Positions 1-11,070 of a stretch of DNA of 64,000 bases are shown here, piece after piece (positions within the stretch are counted from its first letter, which is position 1; each line of letters starts with the position of its first letter). Under the pieces are notes generated by a model. It saw only the letters and a program-made list of their open reading frames with translations. It made no database searches and was not told where the DNA came from. The translations under genes were made by a program, and so were the position numbers. The DNA lies in NCBI GenBank assembly GCA_963575745.1, contig CAUYUJ010016715.1, forward strand, positions 102,501 to 166,500, given 5' to 3'. This DNA is from Prorocentrum cordatum (Eukaryota > Sar > Dinophyceae > Prorocentrales > Prorocentraceae).

Positions 1-39
1 CTCGGAGCCTGCAGACTCACCAACTGCGGACTCCGAAAT

Positions 40-178
40 GCCCAAGGTGCCCCCTAGCATTGCCGAAGAAGGGCTCCAACGCGCCAGAGAAGCCTCCAGA
101 GCATCCAAGATGACCTCAGAACGGCCCAAGAGGCCCGGATGACGCCCACACAGGGTGCAAGAGGACCCACAAGACGGC
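40..178. repeat. CCCAAGA-type low-complexity tract
   Basis: Irregular short repeats around the words CCAAGA, CCAGAG and GCCCAAGAGG. This is the first of several tracts of the same kind in the window (2.0, 3.9, 34.9, 36.6 and 57.6-59.4 kb). There is no fixed period, and open frames here change with every repeat, so I do not read it as coding. Confidence 0.55.
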
Positions 179-179
179 G

Positions 180-904
180 TCCAGACACAAAAACCATTGT
201 TACCCCACAGTGTTCGCGTGATTTTCGCACTCGGAAGCCCCGCAACAAAGGCGGAGGAGGACACGCGAGAGACAACCAGACGCAGTCAGCATGGCGGGAC
301 AGTGGGAAAGAACACATACGGACGAAGCCCGCAGATTTCATATTCTGGGGGTCGGCGGAATGACGTAAACCACTTGAGTAGTACATTTACAGTTCAGGCC
401 CTTGTGGGCGCCTCTCGGGCCGTTCTCGGGCTGCCTTTGGCTTGTCTCGGGCAGTGTTCTAGCTATCTCTCGCCTCCTGCTGTGCATAGGGAGCCAGGGT
501 CAAGAAAGCCAGCGTCCATACCACTGATCCGTAGGAAACGATGACCCATCGATGACTGATCGACAAATTCAACATCGACCAGCCACTTGGCGTACCTGAG
601 CCAATCGGGGACGCGATGAAGAAATGGAGCACAGGACAAATACAAAACACATGAGGGCAAGTTTTTCATCATTTTCGGAATATTGCCATCTCGTCTGGGT
701 GCCGTCTGCGCCTCATCTGGCGAGGACTAGACTGGGCGGGCGGTGGACACGACACGTCTTGAACAGTACATGGCGGTACCAGACCTGTAGATCTGATATA
801 CCGCTTCTCTTACATAGGAAACACTCCAAAACATCAACGCTCGGAAACCAAGGCTAGACAATCTGCTGGGCCGCCCCCCAACGAGATGCGTCATGTAGTA
901 TAGT
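180..904. other. Unassigned, no gene seen
   Basis: Mixed-composition sequence without a recognisable domain, tandem repeat or RNA gene. Short open frames overlap on both strands without preference. Confidence 0.5.
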
Positions 905-1165
905 TGGTCGTCCTCAGAGGAAGAGGGGAAGCAAAATGAAGAACAACAAGATAAAGATAAGGAGAAAGAAGAACAGGACGAGGCGGGACGGAGAAGGAAC
1001 AGTAGGCAGACAAGATCGAGCAAGGAGGGGGAGGGGGAGGATGGAGGAGCGACGGGAGAGGAAAGGAGGGGAGGATAGGGGGAAAGAAAAGGAGAGGTGG
1101 CGGATAAAGGATGGAGAGAGGGATGAGGGATTAGCGAAACATGAGAAGATGAGAGGGGTGTGCGA
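905..1165. repeat. Purine-rich (GA) low-complexity stretch
   Basis: The plus strand is almost entirely A and G for about 250 bases. Arg/Glu/Lys-rich frames on plus and Pro/Ser/Leu-rich frames on minus follow from composition alone. Confidence 0.7.
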
Positions 1166-1466
1166 TACAGGGGGGGGGGATGGCGGAGCCCCGAAGCCGT
1201 CCAGCACAAGAGCAAAAACACATCGGCAAGAAACAATGCCCTCGTCCGGTACCTCTGCGGTATCCATACCCACGTACGACTGGTTCGTGTCGCGACGACT
1301 TCTGCGCTGGGTTTTGACACCGCGCGGATCGTTCAACCTTCATCGACCGCGGTTCTCCAATAGCGCAGATTCTCGACAACGGCCGATTCCTGGCCGCAAA
1401 CGACGTTCAACCTTGAATGTCTGCGCTGGGGCCACCTCCGCGTCGACACGACACGAACCTGCCGTC

Positions 1467-1714
1467 GCCTCCGATGTTCAAACCGCGGGCACACTTCGCG
1501 CGGTTAGGTGCAAGCACGGAGCAGGGTCCGAAAGCCAGTAGAACTCCAATCGAGGCTTCGCCACGGACATCCCCGCCGCCCTCATCAGATGAGGAATCCT
1601 TCCGGTTCTGAAGCCTCCTTGGCACATTCCGTAGCGAACGCCCCCATCGTAGGCTCCGATGTTCAAGCCATGCACGCACTTCGCGCAGTGAGAGGTGCCA
1701 GCACGGAGCAGGGG
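1467..1714 (+). repeat. Imperfect direct repeat, ~63 bp, two copies
   Basis: Copies at about 1467-1530 and 1652-1714, about 185 bases apart. Both contain CTCCGATGTTCAA, then CACTTCGCGC, then AGCACGGAGCAGGG. Confidence 0.6.
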
Positions 1715-2024
1715 AACGTCACAGTGCGGTGGGAGAGATCCGCAGCTCCCCGGCAGACGTGGACAGTCAAAGAAACTGGGCTGCAAAAGAAAGTGGGGAC
1801 AGTCACTGATTCAAGACGTGAACGCTGTATGCTGTTATGCGCGGCCCACCGCTCAGCTATGAGAGGATGTGGCCTGGGATGCTTAGCGACTATGATCGGA
1901 TGGGGCCTCGGATGCTTAGCGCTCTCCGCGCTGCAAATCACAGAGCCGCAGTTGCAATGGGACAGCCTGATGTTTTCCCCAATCCTGTCTGCACTATAAC
2001 ACAAAACAACCCGTGACCTCTCCA
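1715..2024. other. Unassigned, no gene seen
   Basis: No convincing gene. A short internal duplication around GGATGCTTAGCG occurs at about 1880-1925. Confidence 0.4.
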
Positions 2025-2450
2025 AACTGCCCCAATAATGGCAAGGTTGGCCCTAGAGGCATCCAAAATGGGCCTGGGAGGCTCCGAAGAGGTCTTCAAC
2101 AGCCCAAGCCGGCCGAAGCTGACCCCTAAATGCACCTAAGACGGCCCAGGACATGTTCGTGTTTTAGCTTTTTTTGGTCGGTCGCACGTTTTGTCTCCAA
2201 GATGTCCACGCATCGTTTCAAGACGGCCCCCAAAGTACCCAAGCTTGCCCAAGACGGCCACAAGGTGTCCCCAGAAGGCCCCATGGTGCCGCCCAAATAA
2301 CCCAAAACAGCGCAACAAAGCCCCACGATAGCCCCAAGACGCCCTCACGATGCCCCTGAGGCCTCAAGATAGCCCCGACATGTCTCAAACATGCCAGGAG
2401 ATTGCCCCTGAGGCCCCATGATACCACCGAGAAGTCAAACCTAACCCAAT
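2025..2450. repeat. CCCAAGA-type tract with T-rich core
   Basis: Degenerate repeats of the words GCCCCAAGA and GCCCAAGACGG interrupted by a T-rich stretch at about 2155-2200. The same arrangement, short CCAAGA words around a T-rich core, recurs near 35.1, 36.75, 57.7, 58.7 and 59.0 kb, so this appears to be a dispersed family. Confidence 0.6.
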
Positions 2451-2459
2451 CTAGACACA

Positions 2460-3650
2460 ATATTGTTCAGCATGGGGGGGCGGCGGGAAGGAACAACCAA
2501 TCAGGTAATCAGACATGAACACCTCTCGTGGGATCACCTACGCGCTCGCAACGACACGCGCTACGATCCCTGATCGCGTGTCCTTGATCTCGGGGAAACG
2601 GAAAACGCGAGGAGAGAAAGTAGGGAGGTGGTGGGAAGGCGGCAAATGGAGGGATGCGTGAGGGATAACAGCAACAACAACACAAATGAATGGGACAACT
2701 ATGCCTCAGAGGGGGGAAGTGCAACGCTGTACAAGTGAACTCACAGGAACTGAGACATGGAATGGCGCTCCACGAGCACCGTGTGGCCGGGGTGAAAGAC
2801 GCGGGAAAGAATGTGTTTTTTGCTCTGCGGGCGCAAGAAAGGTCAGACGCCGGCCGAGCGACGCGAGGGACACTCCGGAAACGAATTGGGCACTAGAGGA
2901 AGGCAGGCACACACGAGAAAGTGGAAAACAACGAGCCGCGATCAAAAATGTAGTATTTCTCGCGAGATGCGGAGATGCACAGCGACAGCGTCGAGCAAGT
3001 CCACGAGGGACAAGTCGACGCGGAGCGAAAGGGAACACGCGAAGGCCCTGCCGCGGGTGGCGACAGAAGTCGAGCCCGTGCCGCCCGCGCCCCCCCTCGT
3101 TGTCTCTCCCGGTCGTGCCCTCTGCCGCAGCCTCCCTTCGTTCCGCTCGTAATGTACGATGGCGATCGATAAAATACAATGTGGGGGGGGAACGATTAGC
3201 GACACAATTTCCGAATCTTCGGCGTCCGCGTCGCTTCGGCTCCGTCTGGTCCGTCGGCTGTCAAAACGCACGCCCGAGGAGTGCGGGAGGAACTGGTTAG
3301 AAATTAGTTTCCCGGCGGGGGGCCGTTTTTGAAATCATCACCCTGGGCGCCACCGCGTGAACACGACCCCCGGTAAGTTCTTAATCACCATCCTGCATTA
3401 TTCCTCCTCTTCCTGCTCGCTGCCCTCGCTCCCTCCTCCGAAGGCCCGCGCTGCTACCCTCTGTTCGCACAGGGGCACACCATATTACGGCAAAGGTATG
3501 CCAAGTCACTTCCATGCCTATCCTTCGCCCTCCTCCTTCCCTCCAGAACCCAAAAGAGGCCCCTCCAGAGATCCCCGCGGGGCATTCCAGGGGCCCCTGA
3601 TCTACGACCCAGGGCGCCGTGTCGGGTTCGCCCGAAGGCCGCCAGCTACT
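2460..3650. other. Unassigned GC-rich region
   Basis: Contains a 204-codon plus-strand open frame (2686-3300), rich in Arg, Gly and Ser with no recognisable domain. The opposite strand is equally open, so composition explains it. No repeat or RNA gene seen. Confidence 0.4.
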
Positions 3651-3652
3651 CC

Positions 3653-3783
3653 TGAGCCCAGAGTTCCGTGCGCAGCCGATCGCTTCCAGGGATCGTCGCG
3701 TGACTTGTTCCGATGTTTGAGCCCAGAGTTCCGTGCGCAGCCGATCGCTTCCAAGGATCGTCGCGTGACTTGCTCCGAGGTTT
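3653..3783 (+). repeat. 65-bp tandem duplication
   Basis: Two nearly identical 65-bp units beginning at 3653 and 3718, each starting TGAGCCCAGAGTTCCG and containing GATCGTCGCGTGACTTG. Few differences suggest a recent duplication. Confidence 0.9.
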
Positions 3784-3864
3784 GAACTATTCACAGACCA
3801 TTGTACGCTCTGCAAAAGGTGTTCCGTCCCAGACGGGAGAACGGACCGGCACCGGGAGCACCCC

Positions 3865-4040
3865 AAAACGCCAAGCTCGCCAAGAGGCCCCCCCATACGG
3901 CCCCCCGTGCATCCCAAGAGGCCCAAAAAAAGGCTCCGAACAGGCGACCAAGAGGCGCTGATTCTTTTTTTTTTTTTTCTGTTTCCCGCCATTGGCTCAA
4001 CCAAGAGGCACTGATTCAAGGAGACCCCAAGAGGTGTCCA
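3865..4040. repeat. CCCAAGAGG-type tract with poly(T)
   Basis: Short degenerate CCAAGAGG words interrupted by a T-run at about 3965-3979. Same family of low-complexity sequence as at 2.0 and 34.9 kb. Confidence 0.5.
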
Positions 4041-4208
4041 GTCCGATTCTGGTCCACAGCTCAAGCCAGGTGGCGGGATGGGGGGAAAGGTCACTGCACA
4101 CACCTATGTATGATCCCAGGTCGAGAGTTCACAGCTCCCCCCAGATGGGATGGGTCACAGGGCCCCGAGGTTCCACAGCCCCCCCCCCCCAAGATGGGTT
4201 GGGGGGAA

Positions 4209-4312
4209 GACGACGACGACGACGACGACAATCACGACGACGAAGACGACGACGACAACGAAAACGACGACGACGACGCAGACGCCGACGACGACACGAC
4301 GACGACGACGAC
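4209..4312 (+). repeat. (GAC)n microsatellite
   Basis: Imperfect GAC/ACG trinucleotide array of about 100 bases. It accounts for the Asp-, Arg- and Thr-rich open frames crossing it. Confidence 0.9.
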
Positions 4313-4334
4313 CATGAACGAACATATTCGCGAA

Positions 4335-4735
4335 CGATCCCACTCGCGAGGCCCAACGACGTTGGTCTCGGAAAGCGCTCAGCGGAAGCAGCGGAACGTC
4401 CACCCTCCACCACGACACGCCCACAGGTCAACGATCGCAAGGCCACGACCACAGGGGGAAGGCGATCCCATTCGCGAGGCCTTGCGACCTTGGGCTCGGA
4501 CAGCTCTCGGCGAAAGCAGTGGAACGTCAAACCTCCACCACGCCACGCCCACAGGGCCACGACCACAAGAGGGGGAGCGATCCCATTCGCGAGGAGGCCC
4601 TGCGACCTTGATCCCGGACATCTTTAGGCGAAAGCAGCAGAGCGTCCACACTCCACCACGCCATGACGCCCAAAGGGGGGCCACGACCACGCGGGGGGAA
4701 CGATCCCATTCGCAGGGCCTTCGCGAGGCTCACGG
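4335..4735 (+). repeat. ~115-128-bp tandem repeat, 3+ units
   Basis: Units begin with CGATCCCA(C/T)TCGC at 4335, 4463, 4578 and 4701. Each full unit carries GCGAAAGCAG or a close variant, CTCCACCACG and GGCCACGACCAC. It directly follows the (GAC)n tract. Confidence 0.85.
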
Positions 4736-4739
4736 GCGT

Positions 4740-6365
4740 ACCCGTCCAGCGGGGGGGGATCGATCCAGTGAGCATTGGGAGGCGGGGCAACCCTCGATCA
4801 CATATACGCGTGTATGCGCATGTGTATATATAGATACACGCGTCTGTATGTCTTATCTCGCATGTATCTTTCACGTGCACATCGATTGCAACTGACATAA
4901 ATATGCAAGTGGTACGTTCGCACCCAGCCTGATACAGATCGGGCAGGGATGTGTAAACAAGAACGCTCTGAGCGCGTTCTGGTGGCATCTGGTGTTCCGA
5001 CACACTGAAAATGGTTTGACGCCCTTTTCGGCATCTGGAAATCATTCCGACGGCCTCACGGCCTGGGGGTGGGGCCCAGGGCGCCCGAGCACGGAAAACA
5101 ACTCCTCCGGGCCCGCTGCCTGCAGGACCCCTCTCCTGCATGGCGACAACACTTCGCCACGACGCTGAGGGCAGGCACGGCCATCGTGCTACCATGAGGA
5201 ACGCCTGAAAAAGGAGCTAGATCTGAGGAGCGGCCCGAAAACCAGAGCTTCTCCTGAATCCAAACAAGTCCTTATCTCAGCGTCTTGACTGTAGGGCCCC
5301 CCCGTGCCGAGGCTCCCGTCGTCGCTAACGGTTCGCAAGGCGGATCCCCAGAGGCCGTCAGACCAAATTTGCATGACGGCCCTAGGGCCCGTCAAAGGGC
5401 CCGAGAGGCATAGCTTTGCCAAAAACCGTCGTTCACATCTGGGTTGAGGCTGCCAGACGCCTCTGTGGTAAGGCTTCGGGCTGCGCGCAGATAGCCCCCC
5501 CCCCAGGCAGTCCCAGCTGGCCTGAACGAGCCCCCCGAGCAGGCCAGGGCGGTCGCAACGCCCCGACCTTGGGGCCCAGAGCGCCCCAGGGGCGCCGCCA
5601 GCGCTGGCGCCAGGGTTTCGGAATCGCCCCTCAGACGACTCGGTGGGCCTGCCGAGGCCCGCCAGGGCTGCCTGCCTGGGGGGGGGGGGGGGGGGGCGCC
5701 GCCCGTGCGCAACCCGATGCCGTTCCGGGCCGCCCGCCGTGCTGTGTGCTCTCTTCTGCCGTGCATGCTCTGAGCGGGCTCCGCCCGCCCGCGGCCTCCT
5801 CTCCCTCCTTCGCGCCCTCCCCCCCCCCCCTCTCCTGGTGTGCCCCGTTCGGCCCCACGGTGCTCCTCGGCTGCCCCGACCGCGACCCCGTGCCGCTCCG
5901 CTGCCATCCAAGAAAGCGTTCGTCCGCCGCGGTCTTGCCGTCGCTCGGACGTCCACTTCCCGTGCATGTTTCGATTTCGTGCGTGCTTTTTTTGGCTCGA
6001 TGGTCCAATATGGTCCTCGATGGTTCTCGCCGAGAAAAAATGCACACGTCCGAGCGATGCCAAGCGGTTCGGAGGGGCGGCATCCCCGCCCCCCCCCCCC
6101 CCCCCCCCCCGCGCCGCCGCCGCGCCGCGCTGGGGCGGTGCAGGCCTCGGCCTCTAGACGCCTGGCGAGAGAGGCCTCTTCTTTTCTCGGCCCGCGCCCC
6201 AATGAGGTCCGCTTCCCACCCCCCCCCGTTTGATGGGTTCTAGTGACGTATCTTCCTTCTTCCGCGCTCCTGCATGTTGGGTTCGCTTCGATCCGCTTCC
6301 CAACCCTCCTGTGTGTGTGTGTGTGATCTCAGCCCGCGCCCAAGTGATGTCCGCAACCACGGGCA
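4740..6365. other. Gene-less GC-rich region with homopolymer runs
   Basis: Long open frames exist on both strands (for example 337 codons on minus at 5189-6202), but they overlap in several frames and consist of Gly, Arg, Ala and Pro, as expected from GC-rich DNA. A G-run of about 16 lies near 5681 and a C-run of over 20 near 6090. A TA/TG-rich patch lies at about 4795-4865. I recognise no gene. Confidence 0.5.
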
Positions 6366-6369
6366 GGGC

Positions 6370-6560
6370 CAGTCGGCATCGCATCGAGAAATCGGATCGC
6401 ATCGGAACGTACGTCGGATCGGACTGCATTGGCACGGAGCCGAAATCGAATCGGATCGGCTGCGGCAGGATGCACAGCAACGCCATGAAAGCATCGGGCC
6501 GCATCGAATCGCCAGAGCTTCGGAAGCGAATTGGATCGGATCGGCCAGAACGGATCTCGC
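6370..6560 (+). repeat. GGATCG-rich block, copy 1 of a dispersed repeat
   Basis: Dense GGATCG and CATCG words. A segment here aligns by eye with 43985-44120: both contain ATCGGAACGT, then ATCGG(A/G)CTGCAT, then GGCTGCG(G/C)(C/A)A and GATxC(A/G)CAxCAA. In both places the block lies upstream of a 73-bp satellite element. Confidence 0.6.
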
Positions 6561-6564
6561 ATCA

Positions 6565-6985
6565 GATCGATCGGATCCAGATGGGCCCTGTCGGGGGGCA
6601 GTTCCCTGGCCTCCCAGGAGGGCTGGCGAATACGAGCAGCACCAGGAGCCCTGCGAGTTCCAGTCACGAAGGCTTTTACAGAGTCCCGGAGCGCCCCGTG
6701 AGGAGGCAGAGCTGACGGAAACAATCCGGCGTCCCGAAAATGTCCCGGAACCCGCAGGAAAGGAGGAGGACCAAGACGACCCCTCCTGGAGCAATGGAGT
6801 TTGCGAAACAGTATGATCATACATTTCAAACATGTGTCTAGCGAGATCCCCGTTTCGAAAAGACCACTCCGCATGTGCAACTCTTGCCCTACTTTATATT
6901 TCTGAGCATGGGCCCCGAGAAATTGTTCCAGCGAGAATCCCGTCGGAAAAAAAACAGCCCTCCAACCGTGAAGCTCATCCGCCGG
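6565..6985. other. Unassigned, no gene seen
   Basis: No recognisable domain or repeat. The composition is more balanced after 6800. It links the GGATCG block to the satellite-bearing element. Confidence 0.4.
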
Positions 6986-6989
6986 GCCC

Positions 6990-8300
6990 CTTGTGGGGCC
7001 ACCAGGCTGTAGGCTTCCCTTGTGGGGCCACCGGGCCCCTTGTTCGCAGCTTCCTGTACAAGTTGCAGCTTCCAGTTTCCACTGTTACAGTTCTGCTTCT
7101 TGCTGCCTTACTGTTCCTTGTTGATGGACCGCGCGAGGGGGGGAGGCCCACAACAAGCATCTGTACCACTCCCGAAGCGTATGCTCTGAATTGCTGGGGT
7201 GGGTACAAATTGACACCCCTCACGCAGATCGGCGGGGTCAGGGTCCAAAAACACATGGGATTTCCCACATTTCTGAAATCCGGCGGCACCCTTCACGCAG
7301 ATCGGCGGGGTCAGGGTGCAAGAACACATTGGATTTCCCAAAATTGTATAATTTGTTGGCACCCCTCACGCAGATCGGCGGGTGCAAGAACGCATGGGAT
7401 TTCCCAAAATTGTATCATTCGGTGGCACCCCTCACGCAGATCGGCGGGGTCAGGGTGCAAAAACACGAGGGACTTGCCACATTTCTAAAATTCGGTGGCA
7501 CCCACTACGCAGATCGGCAGGGTCAGGGTCCAAAAACATATGGGATTGCCACATTTCAACAAGTGCTGGCACCCCTCACGCAGATCGGCAGGGTCAGGGT
7601 CCAAAAACACACAGGATTTGCCACATTTCTACAATTTGCTGGCACCCCTCACGCAGATCGGCGGGGACAGGGTCCAAAACCACACGGGATTTCCCACATT
7701 TCAAAAATTCGGCGGCACCCTTCATGCAGATCCGCAGGGCCAGGGTGCAAAAACATAAGGGATTTGCCACATTCCTGAAATTTGGTGGCACCCCTCACGC
7801 AGATCGGCAGGGTCAGGGTCCAAAAACACATGATATTTGGCACATTTCTGAAATTCGGCCGCACCCTTCACGCAGATCCGTAGGGCCAGGGTCCAAAAAC
7901 ACACGGGATTTGCCAAATTTCTGAAATTCGACGGTACCCCTCACGCAGATCGGCGGGGTCAGGGTCCAAAAACACACGGGATTTGCCAGATTTCTGAAAT
8001 CCGGCGGCAACTCTCACGCAGATCCGTAGGGTCAGGGTCCAAAAACACAAGGGATGTGCCACATGTCTGAAATCCGGCGGCAATTCTCACGCAGATCCGT
8101 AGGGTCAGGGTCCAAAAACACAAGGGATTTGCCACATTTCTGAAATTCGGTGGCACCCGTGACGCAGGTCCGTAGGGTCAGGGTCGAAAAACAAACAGGT
8201 CCCGACACTGCTTCACGGCGGCGCCCAGACCTCATGATTTAGCTTGTGCATCTCCCATTATCCGAGACAGGGGGCCGGCGGTATGGGGCGAAGCCCTTAC
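6990..8300 (+). mobile_element. Dispersed composite element with internal 73-bp array, copy 1
   Basis: Homologous to 45055-46010 over three parts. The head (about 6990-7212) shares GGGxCCAxCAGGCTG, CCAGTTTCC, TACxGTxCTGC and CCGCGCGAGGG. The centre is the 73-bp tandem array. The tail (about 8195-8300) shares CCGACACTGCTTCACGGC, GGGGGCCGGCGG and a GGGCGAAGCCCT mini-hairpin. Copies have 14 and 9 units, so the array changes length inside a conserved frame. No transposase, terminal inverted repeat or target duplication was recognised. It could be a non-autonomous mobile element or an old segmental duplication. Confidence 0.75.
7214..8195 (+). repeat. 73-bp tandem array, 14 units
   Basis: Units start with CACCC(C/T)TCACGCAGATC at 7214, 7287, 7360, 7426, 7499, 7570, 7643, 7716, 7789, 7862, 7935, 8008, 8081 and 8154. 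Spacing is 73 except 66 (a missing GGTCAGG) and 71. The consensus continues GGCGGGGTCAGGGTCC, AAAAACACA and GATTTGCCACATTTCTGAAA. Because 73 is not a multiple of 3, the open plus-strand frames through it rotate through all reading frames and need not be genes. Confidence 0.97.
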
Positions 8301-8540
8301 GGATCATATGAAACGTCTGGCTTCTATAACACCCGCCCGTCGGAAGATGGGTATAAACATTAAGTAGGAAGGAGGATTAAATATATTGGGTTCGGGCCCA
8401 CCCACAGAAGAACACCCACAACAAAGTATGTATATTCTCGAGGTAGAATGGGCGCTTGGAGTAGATTGAGATCTGAAGTTCCTAAAACACATACTTTCAA
8501 CGACCGGCGCGTTAAGGATACCTCAAGCGAGCACCCCATT
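8301..8540. other. Unassigned AT-richer stretch
   Basis: Lower-GC sequence between two repeat arrays. No gene or repeat recognised. Confidence 0.4.
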
Positions 8541-8544
8541 TTGC

Positions 8545-8935
8545 CAAGGAGCCGCCCTCCATCCTTGAGGCTGTTGCAGACTCGTATGGCGAATTCGCGC
8601 GGCGCCGAGGCGGCAGCTCCACGTCAAGACGACCAGCGCGACATCCCTGTAACTCCTGCAAGCTTGCACGACGAAGGCACGCAGCCAAGACGAGAGCTCT
8701 GTTTTGAACACCGCCAGTGGTCCATCCTTGGAGCGGCGCTGGGGCGGCAGCTCCATTTCGAAAATGGAACGAGTGCGTGCGGCGCCAAGGCGAATGCCTC
8801 ACTCTGAAAACGGCTCCCTTCAACCCTCGAGGCCCTTGCAAACTTGTGCAGCGAATGCGCGTGGCGCTTGGGCGACAGCCCAATTTTGACACCCCCATCC
8901 TTGGAGCTGTTGCACATGTCAAGCTTCAGGATCAT
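8545..8935 (-). repeat. ~90-bp degenerate repeat, inverted orientation
   Basis: Repeated modules containing, on the minus strand, CAAGGATGGA, a variant of GGCTCxCGxCT and GCGCCGCGCG, and CTGCAACAG. The modules match those at 9615-9930 on the opposite strand. Confidence 0.6.
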
Positions 8936-9405
8936 AGATGGTGACGGCAAGAAGGCCTCCGGCGAAACACGCCTGGTCTGCCCTACCGAACCGCCTAGGG
9001 GTGCGACAAAGAGGCTTTCTCTGGCGGGTTCCGGAAACCCTGAGCCCCAAAACGTTGCCATCTCTTGGGGGGTCGACTTCTGCTTCCGCCGGCTTCCGTC
9101 GGCTTCCGCCGCCGTCTCCCGCGGAAGAGCTGGCAACCCCTTCGATCCTCGAGGGCGAGGCCCTTCCTGGGACCGCCCCAGTGTCTGTCGGGGGCGAGCG
9201 AGGCTGGCACCCCTCCGACGTCACGCCGTCGGGGTGCGCGGGCTCGCCGTGGCCCCTGCTGCGCTCTCCCCCCGCCCCCCGACGACCGCCCCGACCCCCC
9301 CCCCCCCCTCCCCCAGGCCAGCGCGATGAGGGTCTGCCGTATGTACTCGGCCACCGTCCTTTCCTAGGCGGGCGGGCGGCGGCAGCGGCGCGCGGGGCCG
9401 CGCCC
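8936..9405. other. GC-rich spacer, no gene seen
   Basis: Separates the inverted repeat arrays and leads into the TCC microsatellite. Long frames here are Pro/Arg/Gly-rich on both strands. Confidence 0.4.
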
Positions 9406-9406
9406 T

Positions 9407-9511
9407 CTTCTCCTCCCCCTCCTCCTCCTCCTCCTCCTCCTCCTCCTCCTCCTCCTCCTCCTCCTCCTCCTCCTCCTCCTCCTCCTCCTCCTCCTCCTCC
9501 TCCTCCCCCTC
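9407..9511 (+). repeat. (CCT)n microsatellite
   Basis: About 100 bases of nearly pure CCT/TCC. It gives Pro, Ser or Leu runs on plus and Gly, Glu or Arg runs on minus. Confidence 0.97.
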
Positions 9512-9614
9512 CACCGCTCCTTTTCCTTATGAGCAACTCCTCCCTGTCGCACCCCGAGACGTGTAGGAAAGGCGGGCAGGGTGTTTCGCCCGAGAGTCCC
9601 TCACCCCTTATGAC

Positions 9615-9930
9615 CCTTAGCTTAAACATCGCAGCAATTGCACGGATGGAGGACGGGCCGCTTTCAAACTGAGGTTCTAGCCTTAGCGCCGCGCGCATTC
9701 AATTTAAACGTTGGCATGCGTTTCACGGGTTGTGGGCGGGTCGTTTCCATACTGTGGCTCTCGCCTTAGCGCCGCGCATCGTTTTCTTAAACATTCGCAC
9801 GATGTTCACGGATGGAGGGCGGTCCGTTTCCAAAATGTGGCTCTCGCCTCAGTGCCGCGCACGTTCGTCTTACAGAAACTGCAACAGTTTCACGGATGGA
9901 AGGCGGGTCGCTTTCACGGACCGAAGTTCT
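9615..9930 (+). repeat. ~90-bp degenerate repeat, direct orientation
   Basis: Three to four units. The shared elements are CACGGATGGA, a variant of GGCTCTCGCCT, GCGCCGCGC and a stretch around CTTAAAC or CTGCAACAG. Same family as 8545-8935, reversed. Confidence 0.75.
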
Positions 9931-10190
9931 ACGACGAGGATCAGTCATCAGCGAGTTTATGAGGTTATGTACCACAGGGGGCGCGAACAAACTACGAACA
10001 ACACGCGTCATTCACCTGTACATGTTTGGTTGATCAACCATTTCATGTGTTCGTCTACGTATGTGGCACTTGGGCAAGTTAGCAATTGAACGGGATCTGC
10101 CATGCACGCAGGAAGGTTGGCCAGAGCAAGTAGAGTCCGCCTCCCGTCATCCCACATACACTTCGTTCCTCCATTCCTCCATACATGTGT
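9931..10190. other. Unassigned, no gene seen
   Basis: No recognisable domain or repeat. Confidence 0.4.
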
Positions 10191-10265
10191 CTCTCTCTCT
10201 CTCTCTATCTCTCTCCTTCTCTCTTTGTGTCCCCCTCCTCCTCCTCCTCCTCCTCCTCCTCCTCG
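10191..10265 (+). repeat. (TC)n and (CTC)n microsatellites
   Basis: A CT dinucleotide run followed closely by a CTC run of about 27 bases. Confidence 0.9.
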
Positions 10266-10739
10266 GTACCTCCCTTCTGTTCCATCTATTGTGTATCTTC
10301 TCGCCCCTCCCCCCTCCTACCCCCCCCCCTGCTCCTGTGGCCTCCAGCCATCTCTCTTTCCAAGAGGGTGGAGAGACGAGGCAAGGGCAGGAAACGTAGG
10401 CACGTTCTCGCCATACTTAGCTCCCCCTGGCCCTACTGTCGCGCAGGAATCATTCATATCCGATGGCTGGGTTGTCGCAGAGGACCTGGATCCTCCAGAT
10501 GGTCCACTTTTGTGGTGGGCGATCAGAAAAAAAGGGCTTTGCACATTGGAGGAGGATGAAGTACGTCGCGGAAGAGCAGCTGGATGAAGGGAGGGTAATG
10601 ATAAGGACAGTAAGGGTGGGAGGGGCAGCATTAGCAAGCGCGGATGCGGGAGGAACGGGACTAGCAGAATGACCCTGGACAGGCGGAGGATGGGAGGGGA
10701 GGAGACCTGTAACGACGAGGACGGCCTCGGATCCAATAC
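10266..10739. other. Unassigned, no gene seen
   Basis: Open frames on both strands without a recognisable domain. Confidence 0.35.
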
Positions 10740-10870
10740 TGCGGCCCCCGCTTGGGCGGAGGCGCCCTTCGGAACGACGGAAGCAAAGCGCCGGTCCTGA
10801 AATGTGGCCGGCGCTGCAGCGGGAGCGCCAAATCTGCAAGACCAACAGCGCCTCGTTTCGACAATCATAG
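10740..10870 (+). repeat. Relic of the ~90-bp degenerate repeat
   Basis: The conceptual minus-strand reading resembles the 9.6-9.9 kb units (a word like LRREPHFGNG there, LQRRPHFRTG here), which suggests an additional diverged unit in the same orientation as 9615-9930. Confidence 0.4.
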
Positions 10871-10971
10871 CCGTTTCAATGAAACGCTTTTCAGTGACGG
10901 ACAACAAGCAACATCGCATCTGCTATTCATTCAAATTCCGCGGCGCCAAGAGGGGGGTGGGGGGAGGGGGC

Positions 10972-11070
10972 AGGTTTCTTAGAAGGAAGCTGCTTCTTAG
11001 AAGGCGCCAGCCTTACATCTACAAGCAAGGGCCACGCCTTCTAAGAAGCAGGGGTGCTTCTGAGAAGCCT
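10972..11070. repeat. 99-bp nested hairpin / inverted repeat
   Basis: Inner arms are a perfect 17-bp inverted repeat (10990-11006 and 11035-11051, CTGCTTCTTAGAAGGCG and its complement). Outer arms (10972-10985 and 11057-11070) pair with two mismatches. Each arm contains the smaller palindrome CTTCTTAGAAG. It could form a strong cruciform or RNA hairpin. No flanking duplication was recognised. Confidence 0.85.

Noticed and set aside
3985-4012. Dinoflagellate spliced-leader relic
   Set aside because: GCCATTGGCTCAACCAAG partly resembles the end of the spliced leader (GCCATTTTGGCTCAAG), but with indels and no upstream match. It occurs in a CCAAGAGG low-complexity tract, so chance is likely.
7214-8195. 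CRISPR array
   Set aside because: The 73-bp units are contiguous with no unique spacers and no cas genes, and the genome appears eukaryotic. The same applies to the 37-bp array at 39.3-40.4 kb, where variable parts are degenerate repeat sequence.
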